A DNA stretch of 58,846 nt, taken from Planctomycetaceae bacterium (GTDB lineage: Bacteria; Planctomycetota; Planctomycetia; Pirellulales; Pirellulaceae). How positions within the stretch are numbered: position 1 is the stretch's first letter; every line of letters starts with the position of its first letter. The stretch is from NCBI GenBank assembly GCA_021298315.1, contig JAJTFC010000013.1, positions 1-58,846 of the forward strand. The letters run 5' to 3'. The translations under genes were made by a program, and so were the position numbers. Under the pieces are notes generated by a model. The model ran no database searches and was not told where the DNA came from. It saw only the letters and a program-made list of their open reading frames with translations. Shown in pieces: positions 16,457 to 25,651 of the stretch.

Positions 16457-17206
16457 CTACTTGCGGTTCGGGCCTGTTGGCGGATTGGCAAGCAGAGGTG
16501 TCTTGCCAGCAGGAGTTCCAGGTGCGGGTGCCACAGCTGGGGCTCCACCTTGCGCAGTGGCCGCCGGAGCCGCAGGTATGTCTCGCTTGAGAAGTCCGAT
16601 GACCACATCGGTCAAATCATTGTCCTTGTTGAAATAAATGACCTCGCGATCGGCTCCGTAGAGAACCGACTGAGGCTTCTTGGGGTTCATCTGAGTGCTC
16701 TGCTTGCGATTGTATCGCACCACCAAATCGAACTTATAGTACTGGGCTGCAATCGAAACGCCATTAACGATCTGGTTGTAAGTGTCGTACATGAGCCTAG
16801 CTTGACGCTCGTCGAACTCTTCTTGCTTGTTCTTTGCATCGAGGCGCAACTTGCTCTCCTGGCTGACAATCGCTTCCTCTCGCTGCTTGAACTCAGGCGA
16901 GTCGGAGTTGAGCTGGGAGTTAAGCTGCTGAACCGACTCGGAGAGCTTCTTGCGACGCTCTTCGAAATCTTTCATCGTTTGCTGAAACTCAGCCTTCATC
17001 GACTCCATCTGAGCCGTAAAGGTCGGGTGGTTGTCCAGAATATGTTCCATGTCGACAACCGCCACTGGCGTGAGCTTCGGTTGGATCTCTGGTGGATTTT
17101 GTGCCCAGACACTTGTCCCAAAGCCCGAACTTGCGAGAGTTAAAGCGACCAACCGGGCAACCCCAGCCACACGGATCTTCGGAAGGATGTTAATACTCAA
17201 CTGCAC
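16457..17206 (-). CDS. Skp/OmpH-family periplasmic chaperone-like protein
   Basis: About 249 residues from GTG 17206, chosen because AAGGAG lies 8 bases upstream and the signal peptide (VARLVALTLASSGFGTSVWA) then starts properly; the frame is open to 17353. After VAVVDMEHILDNHPTFTAQM comes a long charged coiled coil (residues ~60-150), the tentacles of Skp/OmpH, which hold unfolded outer-membrane proteins. A final strand YDLVVRYN-like segment and an Ala/Pro tail complete it. Position directly before lpxC and lpxA matches the skp-lpx order in proteobacteria and supports an outer-membrane role. Confidence 0.85.
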   Translation of the reverse strand: MQLSINILPKIRVAGVARLVALTLASSGFGTSVWAQNPPEIQPKLTPVAVVDMEHILDNHPTFTAQMESMKAEFQQTMKDFEERRKKLSESVQQLNSQLNSDSPEFKQREEAIVSQESKLRLDAKNKQEEFDERQARLMYDTYNQIVNGVSIAAQYYKFDLVVRYNRKQSTQMNPKKPQSVLYGADREVIYFNKDNDLTDVVIGLLKRDIPAAPAATAQGGAPAVAPAPGTPAGKTPLLANPPTGPNRK

Positions 17207-17611
17207 GTTATGCACTCCTTGCGTTGCGTTCTTTTTGCGTTCGTTGGTTGACGCTGCATTACTGGCTGGGTCCATCCAGCCCGATTCGGGGGCATTCTGC
17301 CCGAAATGCTCTTGCCACGTAAATACCGATCTGACGAATCCGGAGCTTTTCAAAACAACAAAGAATTGCTAGCAAACGGACAAACCAACTCGAACTAGTT
17401 GTTTTTATAGAAGGGGTTATCCCAGGGTTAATTAGGCGCTCCATAGGGCTGAACTCCTACAGTAGCATGGCTTCGAGCAGTACGGGCCGTAGTCAAATGA
17501 ACAACGCACGGCCTCGGAGGACCGTGCTACGGTGGAGGCCGTACATGGGTAAGGATTAAGGTGAGGAGCCATGATACGGTCGATAAGACGGCTTGCGTTA
17601 TTCCTCTTAGC
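17207..17611. repeat. Intergenic region with GCACGGCC palindromic repeat
   Basis: 405 bases upstream of the Skp-lpx operon, holding its promoter. At 17506-17527 is a hairpin (GCACGGCCTCGGAGGACCGTGC has arms GCACGG/CCGTGC plus inner CCT/AGG with a bulge), flanked by degenerate further copies of GTAGCA(T/C)GG and GGCCGTAC. It resembles dispersed REP-like palindromes of planctomycetes. Confidence 0.5.
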
Positions 17612-18688
17612 TCAAGGGGCATGCAATCCGACTCGGCCTTGGGATCCACAAGCCCAAATACTCCCATCGCCAGCAACAGCCAAGGCATGGAACGGTTGAT
17701 CCGATAAAGCAAACCAGTCCTCGCCATCGGCGCTAGCATCGCAGCCCGAAAGACCTGCAGAAATCCAACGGATGCTTGCTCCCGGAGCTAGTTTCGGATC
17801 GGTTCTATTCCAGCGAATAGTATTGCTTAGACAAACAACGCTAGATCGAAATCCACGTGGAGGTTGACCCATTGGTTTTCGCCAAAGCTTGCTTGCAGGA
17901 TCAAAAATCGCCAGATTTCCTTGATCCCCGAGAGCCTGCTTGTAATCGCCCCCGACGGCGATGATTTGGCCGCTCGAACCTCGAGCCAAGGAGAAGATGC
18001 CTGAGGATTTGTTGCTGGGAATCGCTTCGACGCTCGATCGATTCCAGGTCGCTCCAGCGTCATCGCTTGCAAGAACCTGTGCCGAAGCTTCCGCGCCCCC
18101 GAGTCCGATCCAAACCGAATTGGGTTTGAAAACCATCAAGCTGCTGTTGCTTGCTGCAAACCCCGCTTGACCCTCTTGCAACTTAAAACCATCGTTAGAC
18201 GATGCACGCCAAGTTTGCCCTCGATCGTCGCTTACAAGCGACAGGAGTTTGCCATCGATCGGATCCCCAAAGGCAAAGCCTTTTTGATCGTCCCAAAAAC
18301 GAAGTGCATCGATAAAGCCATCCGGGTGGATATTCTCATAGACGATCTTCCAAGTATTGCCGGCATCTTTCGAGTAGTAGATCCGGCAGGGTGCACCGGC
18401 AGTGGCAACGAGCACTTCGTCGGCTGACCAAGCATGGATCGATCGTAGTTCGGCTTTGCTCTCAAGTCCCCCGATGAGGCAACGCGTCCAGGTTTTCCCT
18501 GCATCGACGGTCCGCATCAATGTGGCTTGGCTCCCACAGACCCAAGCCGTCGATTGATCGATAGGAGCAAGCCCCCTAAGGGAAGCCTCGGTCCTTGTTG
18601 GAACCAACTCCCAAAAATCCTGAGCCATCAGATTCGCGGCTTGAGCGGTTAAATACAGAAACCATGTTGCCGCACAAACAAAGACCAA
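17612..18688 (-). CDS. Secreted YCF48/BNR-repeat beta-propeller-like protein
   Basis: 358 residues in the frame from TTG 18688. A signal sequence (LVFVCAATWFLYLTAQAANLMAQ) precedes repeated units with the Asp-box/BNR pattern: TVDAGKTWTRC, SKDAGNTWKIV, SDDRGQTWRAS, SDDAGATWNRS. Such units form propellers as in YCF48/HCF136 or sialidase-like proteins; there is no enzymatic motif. The true start may be upstream: GGAGG at 18716-18720 sits 6 bases before an in-frame ATT (18709), which would extend the n-region to IYPRRIALV. Follows the DUF3352-like gene at a 53-base interval on the same strand. Confidence 0.7.
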   Translation of the reverse strand: MVFVCAATWFLYLTAQAANLMAQDFWELVPTRTEASLRGLAPIDQSTAWVCGSQATLMRTVDAGKTWTRCLIGGLESKAELRSIHAWSADEVLVATAGAPCRIYYSKDAGNTWKIVYENIHPDGFIDALRFWDDQKGFAFGDPIDGKLLSLVSDDRGQTWRASSNDGFKLQEGQAGFAASNSSLMVFKPNSVWIGLGGAEASAQVLASDDAGATWNRSSVEAIPSNKSSGIFSLARGSSGQIIAVGGDYKQALGDQGNLAIFDPASKLWRKPMGQPPRGFRSSVVCLSNTIRWNRTDPKLAPGASIRWISAGLSGCDASADGEDWFALSDQPFHALAVAGDGSIWACGSQGRVGLHAP

Positions 18689-18741
18689 TGCGATGCGTCG
18701 TGGGTAAATGATCCACCTCCTCTACCGTCCAAAGCGTTTAC

Positions 18742-20514
18742 CTACGGCCCAAGCTCGGGCTCTAGGCGCAGCATCAGCTTGGCCTGCTTTTGAAACTCCA
18801 TGCTCATGCTCAATCGCTTGACGAGCCCGAGCATCAGCATGAGTGTGTCGAACTCTCGCTTGGCCTCCAGACGCGTGTTGCCTTTCTCAAGCATGTTCTG
18901 CGCGATGATCGGATTGCTGTTGGCCTGCAAAACTCGCTGGATCGCCGATGCATCGGCATCCAACCATGTCTGAACATTCTCTTTTGTATCGGAGGCCCCT
19001 TGCGCACTTTGCCCGACCATCGACTTGGCACTCTCAACCGAGGAACACAAGACCATGCGATCCTCATAAAAAGCCAACGTCGGTGAAAAATTGAATTGGA
19101 TCGGAAGCCCGTCCGGATACTTGCGATCCTCGTCAAGGATGTACTGGGCGGTGTAGATCGAAACCCCTTGGTGCTGGATCGTGTCGAGCTCAAGTTGCGG
19201 TTGCCCTTCCTGCGCACCGGCCACATTCAAAAATCCGATGAAGCTTTGAAAGGTTCGCTTGAGCTCCCGCTGAAGCTTGGCCGGATCGCGAAGCTTGGCG
19301 ACCAATCCGAAACTCGGCAGTTGGATCGTCGGACGAAGCTTGCCCTCTGCAAACTGGGGCTCAACAGCAAAAAGTTGCAATTGAGGCTCGATGGCACCGA
19401 GGATATCGGTCCCAAAATCCTTTCCTGCGAAAATGGTTGTCAACGTGTTGTCGGCTTGAGCCAATTGCTCGTTGACGTTTTGATCAAACAGATCCCCTGC
19501 ACGCAACCACATTTGGGCAACATCGCGATAGGTTGCAAGCGTTGCTATCGATCCGGGAATCGTCGGCCAATTCGGTGCGTGTCCGGTCGCATCAGGGCCT
19601 ACATAGTGTTGCCGAGCCTCGCCAAACCACTCTGGTTTGGAAGGTGTTTGGGCTTCGAACGAAACACCTTGGGCATCGACCGAGACGGAACCTTGCATGA
19701 CCTGGGCGTTGGCCATGACGCTCAGGATCCCACCGAGGATCAACTCGGCACCGAAGTCTTTGGCTTGGCCACGAAACAGATCGTTGTTGCTCATTTGCTC
19801 GCGAAGCGACACCATGTCGATCCAAAAATCAGCCGATGGGCTGTCGGTTTTCGACGCATGCGATTCTCGGATTTGGCGATACCATGGGGCTTGGCTTAGC
19901 CCCTGGGTCTTATCGACCCGATGATCGAGGATGGCTTTGGCAAGATCCCCTTGGTTGGTCACGAGCATCCAAGGCCCGATGGCAGCAAAGATCCCGTTTT
20001 GAATCTTGTAACCGCGGATCCCACGGTACTCGGCGGATTGAACAGGATCCGGATTGCCCTTGGACTTTGCATCCCTTCGGAGGAAATCAAGCGCTTTGTC
20101 GATATAGTCGTCCAACCACTCCTGGCTCTTTGTGTGCAGAAGCAGCGCTGCACCTTTGGTCTTGGTATCGACGGCAACGTAAGCTCCTTGCTCGGTGAGA
20201 TCTTTGGCCAACTGATCGAGTTTAAGCCCCAGGGCCAATTCAGCGACAGTCATACCGCTTCGAAGTTGCAGGGCCTGCGGGCTGCGCCAGAGTTTCTTAA
20301 AAGCCTCGGTCTGCATGAGGCTTTCGCGAAGCGGATGATCGAGCCACTGATTGACCGGGGATATCCGACCAAAGATCACCGTGGTCTCGGGAAGCCAATC
20401 GGCAATCTCATCGACGCTTTGAGGTTGACTCTCCTGCGCCAGGACAAACTGCATTCGATCGAGACAAGCCATCGAGAAGCAACTGCACAGCACGATCCAG
20501 AGAATTTTGCGCAT
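18742..20514 (-). CDS. Large secreted protein of unknown function (DUF3352-like)
   Basis: 590 residues with a signal peptide (ILWIVLCSCFSMACLDRMQFVLAQ). The body alternates short strands and helices with LPETTVIFGRISPVNQWLDHP near the start, VAVDTKTKGAALLLHTKS and two repeated halves each ending in a 'drop-out' check-like segment (PWMLVTNQGDLAKAILD; DRMVLCSSVESAKSMVGQ). This layout resembles planctomycete DUF3352-type proteins. No catalytic motif was seen. It sits 23 bases downstream of the kinase-receiver gene and upstream of the propeller gene on the same strand, so the three may be cotranscribed. Confidence 0.55.
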   Translation of the reverse strand: MRKILWIVLCSCFSMACLDRMQFVLAQESQPQSVDEIADWLPETTVIFGRISPVNQWLDHPLRESLMQTEAFKKLWRSPQALQLRSGMTVAELALGLKLDQLAKDLTEQGAYVAVDTKTKGAALLLHTKSQEWLDDYIDKALDFLRRDAKSKGNPDPVQSAEYRGIRGYKIQNGIFAAIGPWMLVTNQGDLAKAILDHRVDKTQGLSQAPWYRQIRESHASKTDSPSADFWIDMVSLREQMSNNDLFRGQAKDFGAELILGGILSVMANAQVMQGSVSVDAQGVSFEAQTPSKPEWFGEARQHYVGPDATGHAPNWPTIPGSIATLATYRDVAQMWLRAGDLFDQNVNEQLAQADNTLTTIFAGKDFGTDILGAIEPQLQLFAVEPQFAEGKLRPTIQLPSFGLVAKLRDPAKLQRELKRTFQSFIGFLNVAGAQEGQPQLELDTIQHQGVSIYTAQYILDEDRKYPDGLPIQFNFSPTLAFYEDRMVLCSSVESAKSMVGQSAQGASDTKENVQTWLDADASAIQRVLQANSNPIIAQNMLEKGNTRLEAKREFDTLMLMLGLVKRLSMSMEFQKQAKLMLRLEPELGP

Positions 20515-20537
20515 AGGACACCGGGAAGCAATCGAGG

Positions 20538-22052
20538 CTACTGCTGCGGTGCGGTATCGGCGGATTTGCTGGTCAGATGGACCAAAGCCTCTCGCAACTC
20601 ACGAACCTTCAGCGGCATAGGGATCAAAACATGGCGATCCGAAGTATTGGCACCTCGTACGATGTGCTGCTGCTTTGGATCGACCAGTAGTATAGCCGGA
20701 AGATGCTTGGTGTGCTCATCAGCAACAAACTGATTGAAAGCATCGAGTGCATCGTTACCAAGGTTCGTTGCACCGAGGATCAGGCAATTGGCAGGATTGG
20801 ATTCATCTGGGGAGAATTTCGCTAAGGCTCGCTCTGGATCGCTGTAAACCAGGACGCGGTATCCACGCTTCTTGAGCTTCTCACGGAGCAAATCCTGCAA
20901 CTCGGCTCGATTCTCGACGATCAAAACCGTTTTGCCTTGCCCCTCGAGGATGTCTTCAGGCTCAAGCGCCTCGGCCGATACCGACTTGCTCGATGCGGTC
21001 TTACCATCCGATTTATCTGGATTGGCAAGCTCTCGTTCGAGCTTCTTTAGCGCCGAGTCGACATCTGCCAAAACTTGGCCCGGATTTTGATAACGTTTCT
21101 CGGGACTAAATTCCATCGCCTTATGGCAAATCGCATAGATGCTCTCAGGCAACCCTGGTGCGACTTCACCTAGAGAAGGCATTTCCACAAATCGAGTGAC
21201 GTTCAATCGCATCAATCGATCTCTCGTTTCGACAAGCGGTGCCCGCCCAGAAACGATGTGGTAGAAGATACATCCGACAAAGTAGATGTCACTTCGATGA
21301 TCCCCCTTACGCACCGCAGTGCCTCGCTCCAAAGCTGCATAATCAATCGCTCGAGCACTCGGGCAATCCGCAATAGCCTCTGGAGACGACGTGTCGGCAA
21401 GTGCCGCAAGTCCAAAGTCCACCAGCTTGCAACGCCCACTAGAATGCACCAGAACGTTCGAGAGCTTTAAGTCCCGGTGGGTGATCCCTTTTTGAAACGC
21501 AAAATCCAGGCCTGAACAGATATCGTGCATGATTCGCAGAGCATGGATTGGCTCGAAAGTACCACGGATCTTGATGATCTCCCGCAGCGTCTCGCCTTCG
21601 ACAAACTCCATCACTAGATAAGGAGCTCGCGGATCGTTGACAATCTCATAGATCGTCACGATGTTCGGGTGCCTAAGCTCCAGTCCCATGCGTCCCTCGC
21701 GCAGGAACTGCTCGATCTGTGCGACCTGATCCCGATGCCGACGACGCAATACCTTGACAGCAACTACCTTGCCCGACTCTCGATGCACCGCCCGAAAGAC
21801 CCGAGCAAACGTACCGGCACCGATCATGTATAGGACTTTGTAAGGCCCGTAGTAGTAGCCAAGTCTCTCGCCGGTGAGCATCCGTTCGAGTTGAAAGTTG
21901 GTAATGATCCCTTTGCGCAGCAGATGCGACTTGACATCCTCCATACTGACTTGTTCGGTTCGCAACTCGCCCCACAGACGATCGATTTGAGCCGGCGTAG
22001 CCAGTTCCAGATCGATGCAACGTTGGGTCAATGATCGGGGCGTAAACTCCAT
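20538..22052 (-). CDS. Ser/Thr protein kinase fused to a degenerate receiver domain
   Basis: 504 residues, no membrane segment. An N-terminal ~65-residue region precedes the kinase domain (~70-340): glycine loop IGAGTFARVF, Lys100 in VAVKVL, Glu119, catalytic loop HRDLKLSN (192-199), DFG (212-214). Residues ~372-495 have a response-regulator fold outline (KTVLIVENRAELQDLLREKLKKRGYRVLVYSD), but the acidic pair is Glu-Asn, the phosphoacceptor position in NCLILGATN is Gly, and the late Lys (LIPMPL) is replaced. The receiver is therefore likely a protein-binding pseudo-receiver. Kinase residues are complete, so the enzyme should be active. Confidence 0.88.
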   Translation of the reverse strand: MEFTPRSLTQRCIDLELATPAQIDRLWGELRTEQVSMEDVKSHLLRKGIITNFQLERMLTGERLGYYYGPYKVLYMIGAGTFARVFRAVHRESGKVVAVKVLRRRHRDQVAQIEQFLREGRMGLELRHPNIVTIYEIVNDPRAPYLVMEFVEGETLREIIKIRGTFEPIHALRIMHDICSGLDFAFQKGITHRDLKLSNVLVHSSGRCKLVDFGLAALADTSSPEAIADCPSARAIDYAALERGTAVRKGDHRSDIYFVGCIFYHIVSGRAPLVETRDRLMRLNVTRFVEMPSLGEVAPGLPESIYAICHKAMEFSPEKRYQNPGQVLADVDSALKKLERELANPDKSDGKTASSKSVSAEALEPEDILEGQGKTVLIVENRAELQDLLREKLKKRGYRVLVYSDPERALAKFSPDESNPANCLILGATNLGNDALDAFNQFVADEHTKHLPAILLVDPKQQHIVRGANTSDRHVLIPMPLKVRELREALVHLTSKSADTAPQQ

Positions 22053-22242
22053 GGCCTAATCGAATCGAGCTTGAGAGTGGAATGACTTGCGAGAAAGCGG
22101 GTAATCGGAATCAACCGGCACCCTTCTTTAGAGTAAGCAAAAACACCGCAGCGGGCAAACACTTAGCTACCTTACAGAGCTTTTTCTAAGGGAATATTTG
22201 CCGATACACCCGCATCTATCCAATGCGTACGTGTAGGAATAC

Positions 22243-22554
22243 CTAGTTTCCCTCGGGGCCAAACTCGTCGTCCAAAGAATCCGAAACCTGACGCTGAAGA
22301 TCGTCTCTCTCACGCCGGGTCGCCTCCAAATCGAACACCAAGTACTTCATATCCAATCGAAGCTGGCCGATCGACTCTTGTACCATTTGCAAAATCTTGC
22401 GCCTGCGATTGGTGCTTTCAACAACCCTCTGAAACAATGGCTGCAAAATCAGCTTCGACTCGATCGAAAGCCCATCGATTGCCGATTGCAGTTCGCTCAG
22501 TTCGGCAGGGAGTTCCAAAGTGGCTAGTTCAGGGGAGGTCGCGTTGGTGTTCAT
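22243..22554 (-). CDS. Small coiled-coil protein, function unknown
   Basis: 103 residues, acidic ends around a helical, heptad-like region (LQPLFQRVVESTNRRRKILQMVQESIGQLRLDMKYLVFDLEATRRERDDLQRQVSD). No membrane segment, no known domain recognised. It stands alone, 190 bases upstream of the kinase gene on the same strand. Base and codon use match the neighbours, which supports it being a real gene. Could be a regulator or structural adaptor; not determinable. Confidence 0.5.
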   Translation of the reverse strand: MNTNATSPELATLELPAELSELQSAIDGLSIESKLILQPLFQRVVESTNRRRKILQMVQESIGQLRLDMKYLVFDLEATRRERDDLQRQVSDSLDDEFGPEGN

Positions 22555-22843
22555 TCCAAACTTTCAAACGAGCTAAAAAGGCACAAAAAAGGGATAGGGT
22601 AGAGCCCCGGAAAAAAACTCAAGTTCTCAGATCTTGCGTCCGAAGGCTTCTCGTCGGTGGTCTAGGATGCTTCGTAAACCCTTACCAGTCAAGAATTTAT
22701 ACAATCGTCACAGACGTTGCAGACGGAACCTCCGGCACCCTTTTGCCCCCCTCAAAAGCCTTGAGATTCCACTAGAGAATTTCCGCAAGTCTTGATAGAA
22801 GCGATAGTTGCGTCAACGCAGCACCTCCCGAGTACCCTCCTGA

Positions 22844-25585
22844 ATGCTTCTTGAGCTAGTTCCGCATTTTTATCGAGCAAAGTTGAAGCCAAGTCCGTTT
22901 AGTTCGGCTAACTGGACCCGGAGTGCTCCGTGGACTTTTCGGATCAATGGGCCGCTAGCGATCCTGAGACTCCTTGCTGCAGTGATTGTTTTGCTTTGCA
23001 CTCAAGCGGCCTGGGCTCAGCACCTCGATAGCTTTGACCAAGGGCCGCCGCGCTTTTCGCTCTGGCGAGACGATGCTCGAACTTTGATGCGACCGATTCA
23101 GCGCCCAGAGCCCGGAGTCGAAACGATCGAGTTCACCCATGGCAATGGTTCGTTCATCTACTTGATCACCCCGATCGAACCTTGTGCAATCATCCCTGAA
23201 CTCAATGCTTCGATCAGGATCCGAAGCGCTCAATCAGGAATCCGGATCGGAATGCGGATCGTGTTTCCCCGAGCCAGGCATCCAGCCACCCATGCGGCTT
23301 TAACCGAAGTCGTCTTTGGATCGCCCCATGATGGTGCAGGCCGCTGGTCGACATCGGCCATCAGCGATGTTCTGCATCTGGTCGAAGACCGTCAACGTTT
23401 TCTCCGGCAACTCTTTGGTCCTGATATCGATCTTCGCGAACCCTATGTCGATGCAATCCTGCTGAGTGTCTACGGAGTGCCTGGTTCGACGAAACTCCAA
23501 GTCGACGAATTGAGTATCGACGGCATGATCGCACCGAGCACTCTGGATCAATCCAATCCCGCTAGCCCCGAAGCGATGGCGTTGGAACCACCAGGGGAAC
23601 GCCTCAGGCGTATCCAACAGAGCGTACCTCGTTGGATACAGCACCAGGGCGAAAGCCTCGCTTACCTGCAATCCCTGGGTTTCAACGGCCTGATCACCCG
23701 TAACCCCAGCGATCCACTCGTAGCCGAACAAGCGATCGAGTCATCGATGGCTGTCATCGCTCCACCTCCAACAATCGTTCCAACCGAAGACCAGTCGGAT
23801 CGTTACGCTCATGTGAGCGCTTGGCTACTGGGTTTGGCTTTGAATCAAAATCAAATCGATCCGTCCCGACAACGCGTTGCGATGATGAGCCGTTACCCCA
23901 AGTCCCTTTCGCGACCAATGGTCGGCGAAGCTTGGGAGTTGTACGGTTCCTACAGCCAACTGAGCGACTGGCTTGCCACACCCATGCCTCTTGCCACCTC
24001 GGTTCGATCGTCCAAGGAAGCCGTCTCGATTATGCAGACCGATTTGCGGCCTATCGCCGGTCGCAATGTGCCGATGACCTCCCTTTGGAATCAGCTCTCG
24101 AACGAATGGCTTGCTCAACGCATCGCAACGGCGGACTCCCTGGGTCGATCCCCTTGGCCTCTGGCCGACCACGATAGGCTCCAAGCCCGCTTGCAATGGG
24201 TTCGGAGTCTGATGCAAGGTTCCAAAGGATGGATCTTTCGTTCTCCGTCATCGCTGGACTCCGGAGATCAAACCTCCTCGGTTCGAGCCGAATCGCTCGC
24301 AAGCATCAATCGGGAAATCGAGCTGTTTTTGCCGTGGATCCAGGCCGGGGAATCCGACTGGAGAAACGTCCAAGTCAATTCCTCGGAGCACACCGCTGGT
24401 ATGCTCCAAACGCCGGCTAGCCAGTTGGTATTTGTGATCGCTTCAGGTCCCTGGGATCAATTATGCAGCCCTGCTCCAAATCCCGAGCGGATCGATGTGA
24501 CCGTGCCAGTCAACGGACAACCCAGACAGATCTACCGCATCACTCGCGGATCCTTGGAACGTGTCCCAGTCAAAAACATCCCCGGGGCGATGGTCGTGAC
24601 CCTCGAACGTCCTGCGATCATCGAACAATTGGTTTCCATGGTCGACAATGGACCTTGGAGCTATCTCCAAGGAGCCTTGACGCGCCTCGGGCCAGATTTG
24701 ATTGAAAGCCGCATCGATACAGCCACGCAACTGATACTCATGGGCCAAATGACCCTCGTCGCAAGGCAGTTGCCCGCCTCGGATCCAAGTTGGGAAGCGA
24801 TTCGCGAGGCGCAGTCGTCCCAGCGAGCCGCTTTGCAATACCTCGCAAACTCCGAATTGACCCAGGCAGCCGAAGCTGCCGATCGTGCGACTCTTTTTGC
24901 TCAGCGAACCATTCGAAGCTCCTGGGAAATCGCCAAAGAGCAATTCCCAAGCGTCAATTCAAGCCCCCTGACGGTGTCTCCCCTCTCACTCCCCTTGCAC
25001 TTCGATCTGGATCGAACTTTGCAAAGCCGCCCTTGGCAAGCCCTCGAGTTGGCAGGAACCCCTTTCGGAGATCTCTCAAGCTGGACACAATCGGGGTGGA
25101 CTAGCAACCATCGCTTGGTCGACCAAATCGATAGCTCGATCCAAATCGCAAACGGTGCCGGACCCTCAGGCCAGAACGCCTTGGTACTCCAAGCCACCAG
25201 CCGTAGCGGCCAGCCAATCCCCAGCGGTTATGCTGGAACAAGCATGAGAGTCACCTCTCCTAAAATCAAACTACCCACCGGCTCGCTCGTCCACATCGAA
25301 GCCTTGGTGCGCATCGAGTCCCCTGTGAATGAATCCCAAACCGGTCTACTCATGAGCGATAACATGGGTGGCGAAGCACTCGGGCAATTGGTCTCCACCT
25401 ACGACGCAACCGATTCGATCTGGAGACGAGTGAGCCTGTTTCGGATGATCACCGATGAAGAAGGAATGGAACTGTACTTCGAGACACGCGGAGCCGTCAA
25501 AGCCCAAGTTACAGGCGTAAGTCTCGAATGGATCATGCCCGGACAAAATCGAAATCTTCCAATCAGCACCGAACTCAATCCCTGA
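22844..25585 (+). CDS. Large secreted protein, function unknown
   Basis: 913 residues. A hydrophobic export signal (LAILRLLAAVIVLLCTQAAWA) lies at ~38-58, so the n-region from ATG 22844 is long and the real start could be later. After it there is a jelly-roll-like N-terminal part (DQGPPRFSLWRDDARTLM...IRIGMRIVFPRA), a middle region around residues 250-560 with barrel-like spacing (YLQSLGFNGLITRN, LPWIQAGESDW) reminiscent of a degenerate glycoside hydrolase, and a C-terminal carbohydrate-binding-like segment (SLVHIEALVRIESP...YFETRGAVKAQVTGVSLEWI). No catalytic residues were identified. Its stop overlaps a 9-bp tandem repeat. Confidence 0.6.
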   Translation: MLLELVPHFYRAKLKPSPFSSANWTRSAPWTFRINGPLAILRLLAAVIVLLCTQAAWAQHLDSFDQGPPRFSLWRDDARTLMRPIQRPEPGVETIEFTHGNGSFIYLITPIEPCAIIPELNASIRIRSAQSGIRIGMRIVFPRARHPATHAALTEVVFGSPHDGAGRWSTSAISDVLHLVEDRQRFLRQLFGPDIDLREPYVDAILLSVYGVPGSTKLQVDELSIDGMIAPSTLDQSNPASPEAMALEPPGERLRRIQQSVPRWIQHQGESLAYLQSLGFNGLITRNPSDPLVAEQAIESSMAVIAPPPTIVPTEDQSDRYAHVSAWLLGLALNQNQIDPSRQRVAMMSRYPKSLSRPMVGEAWELYGSYSQLSDWLATPMPLATSVRSSKEAVSIMQTDLRPIAGRNVPMTSLWNQLSNEWLAQRIATADSLGRSPWPLADHDRLQARLQWVRSLMQGSKGWIFRSPSSLDSGDQTSSVRAESLASINREIELFLPWIQAGESDWRNVQVNSSEHTAGMLQTPASQLVFVIASGPWDQLCSPAPNPERIDVTVPVNGQPRQIYRITRGSLERVPVKNIPGAMVVTLERPAIIEQLVSMVDNGPWSYLQGALTRLGPDLIESRIDTATQLILMGQMTLVARQLPASDPSWEAIREAQSSQRAALQYLANSELTQAAEAADRATLFAQRTIRSSWEIAKEQFPSVNSSPLTVSPLSLPLHFDLDRTLQSRPWQALELAGTPFGDLSSWTQSGWTSNHRLVDQIDSSIQIANGAGPSGQNALVLQATSRSGQPIPSGYAGTSMRVTSPKIKLPTGSLVHIEALVRIESPVNESQTGLLMSDNMGGEALGQLVSTYDATDSIWRRVSLFRMITDEEGMELYFETRGAVKAQVTGVSLEWIMPGQNRNLPISTELNP

Positions 25586-25651
25586 TCTGTCCGATCCGTC
25601 CGATCCGTCCGATCCGTCCGATCTGTCTGATCTGTCTGATCCGTCTGATCC
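25584..25651. repeat. 9-bp tandem repeat between convergent genes
   Basis: Seven full copies and a partial copy of GATC(C/T)GTC(C/T), starting inside the stop codon of the upstream gene and ending at the stop of the DUF1501 gene. Simple-sequence repeat; no hairpin that would clearly terminate transcription. Confidence 0.75.

Noticed and set aside
25584-25651. 9-bp repeats as a CRISPR or origin iteron array
   Set aside because: Units are contiguous without spacers, and no replication gene is adjacent; a simple tandem repeat explains them.
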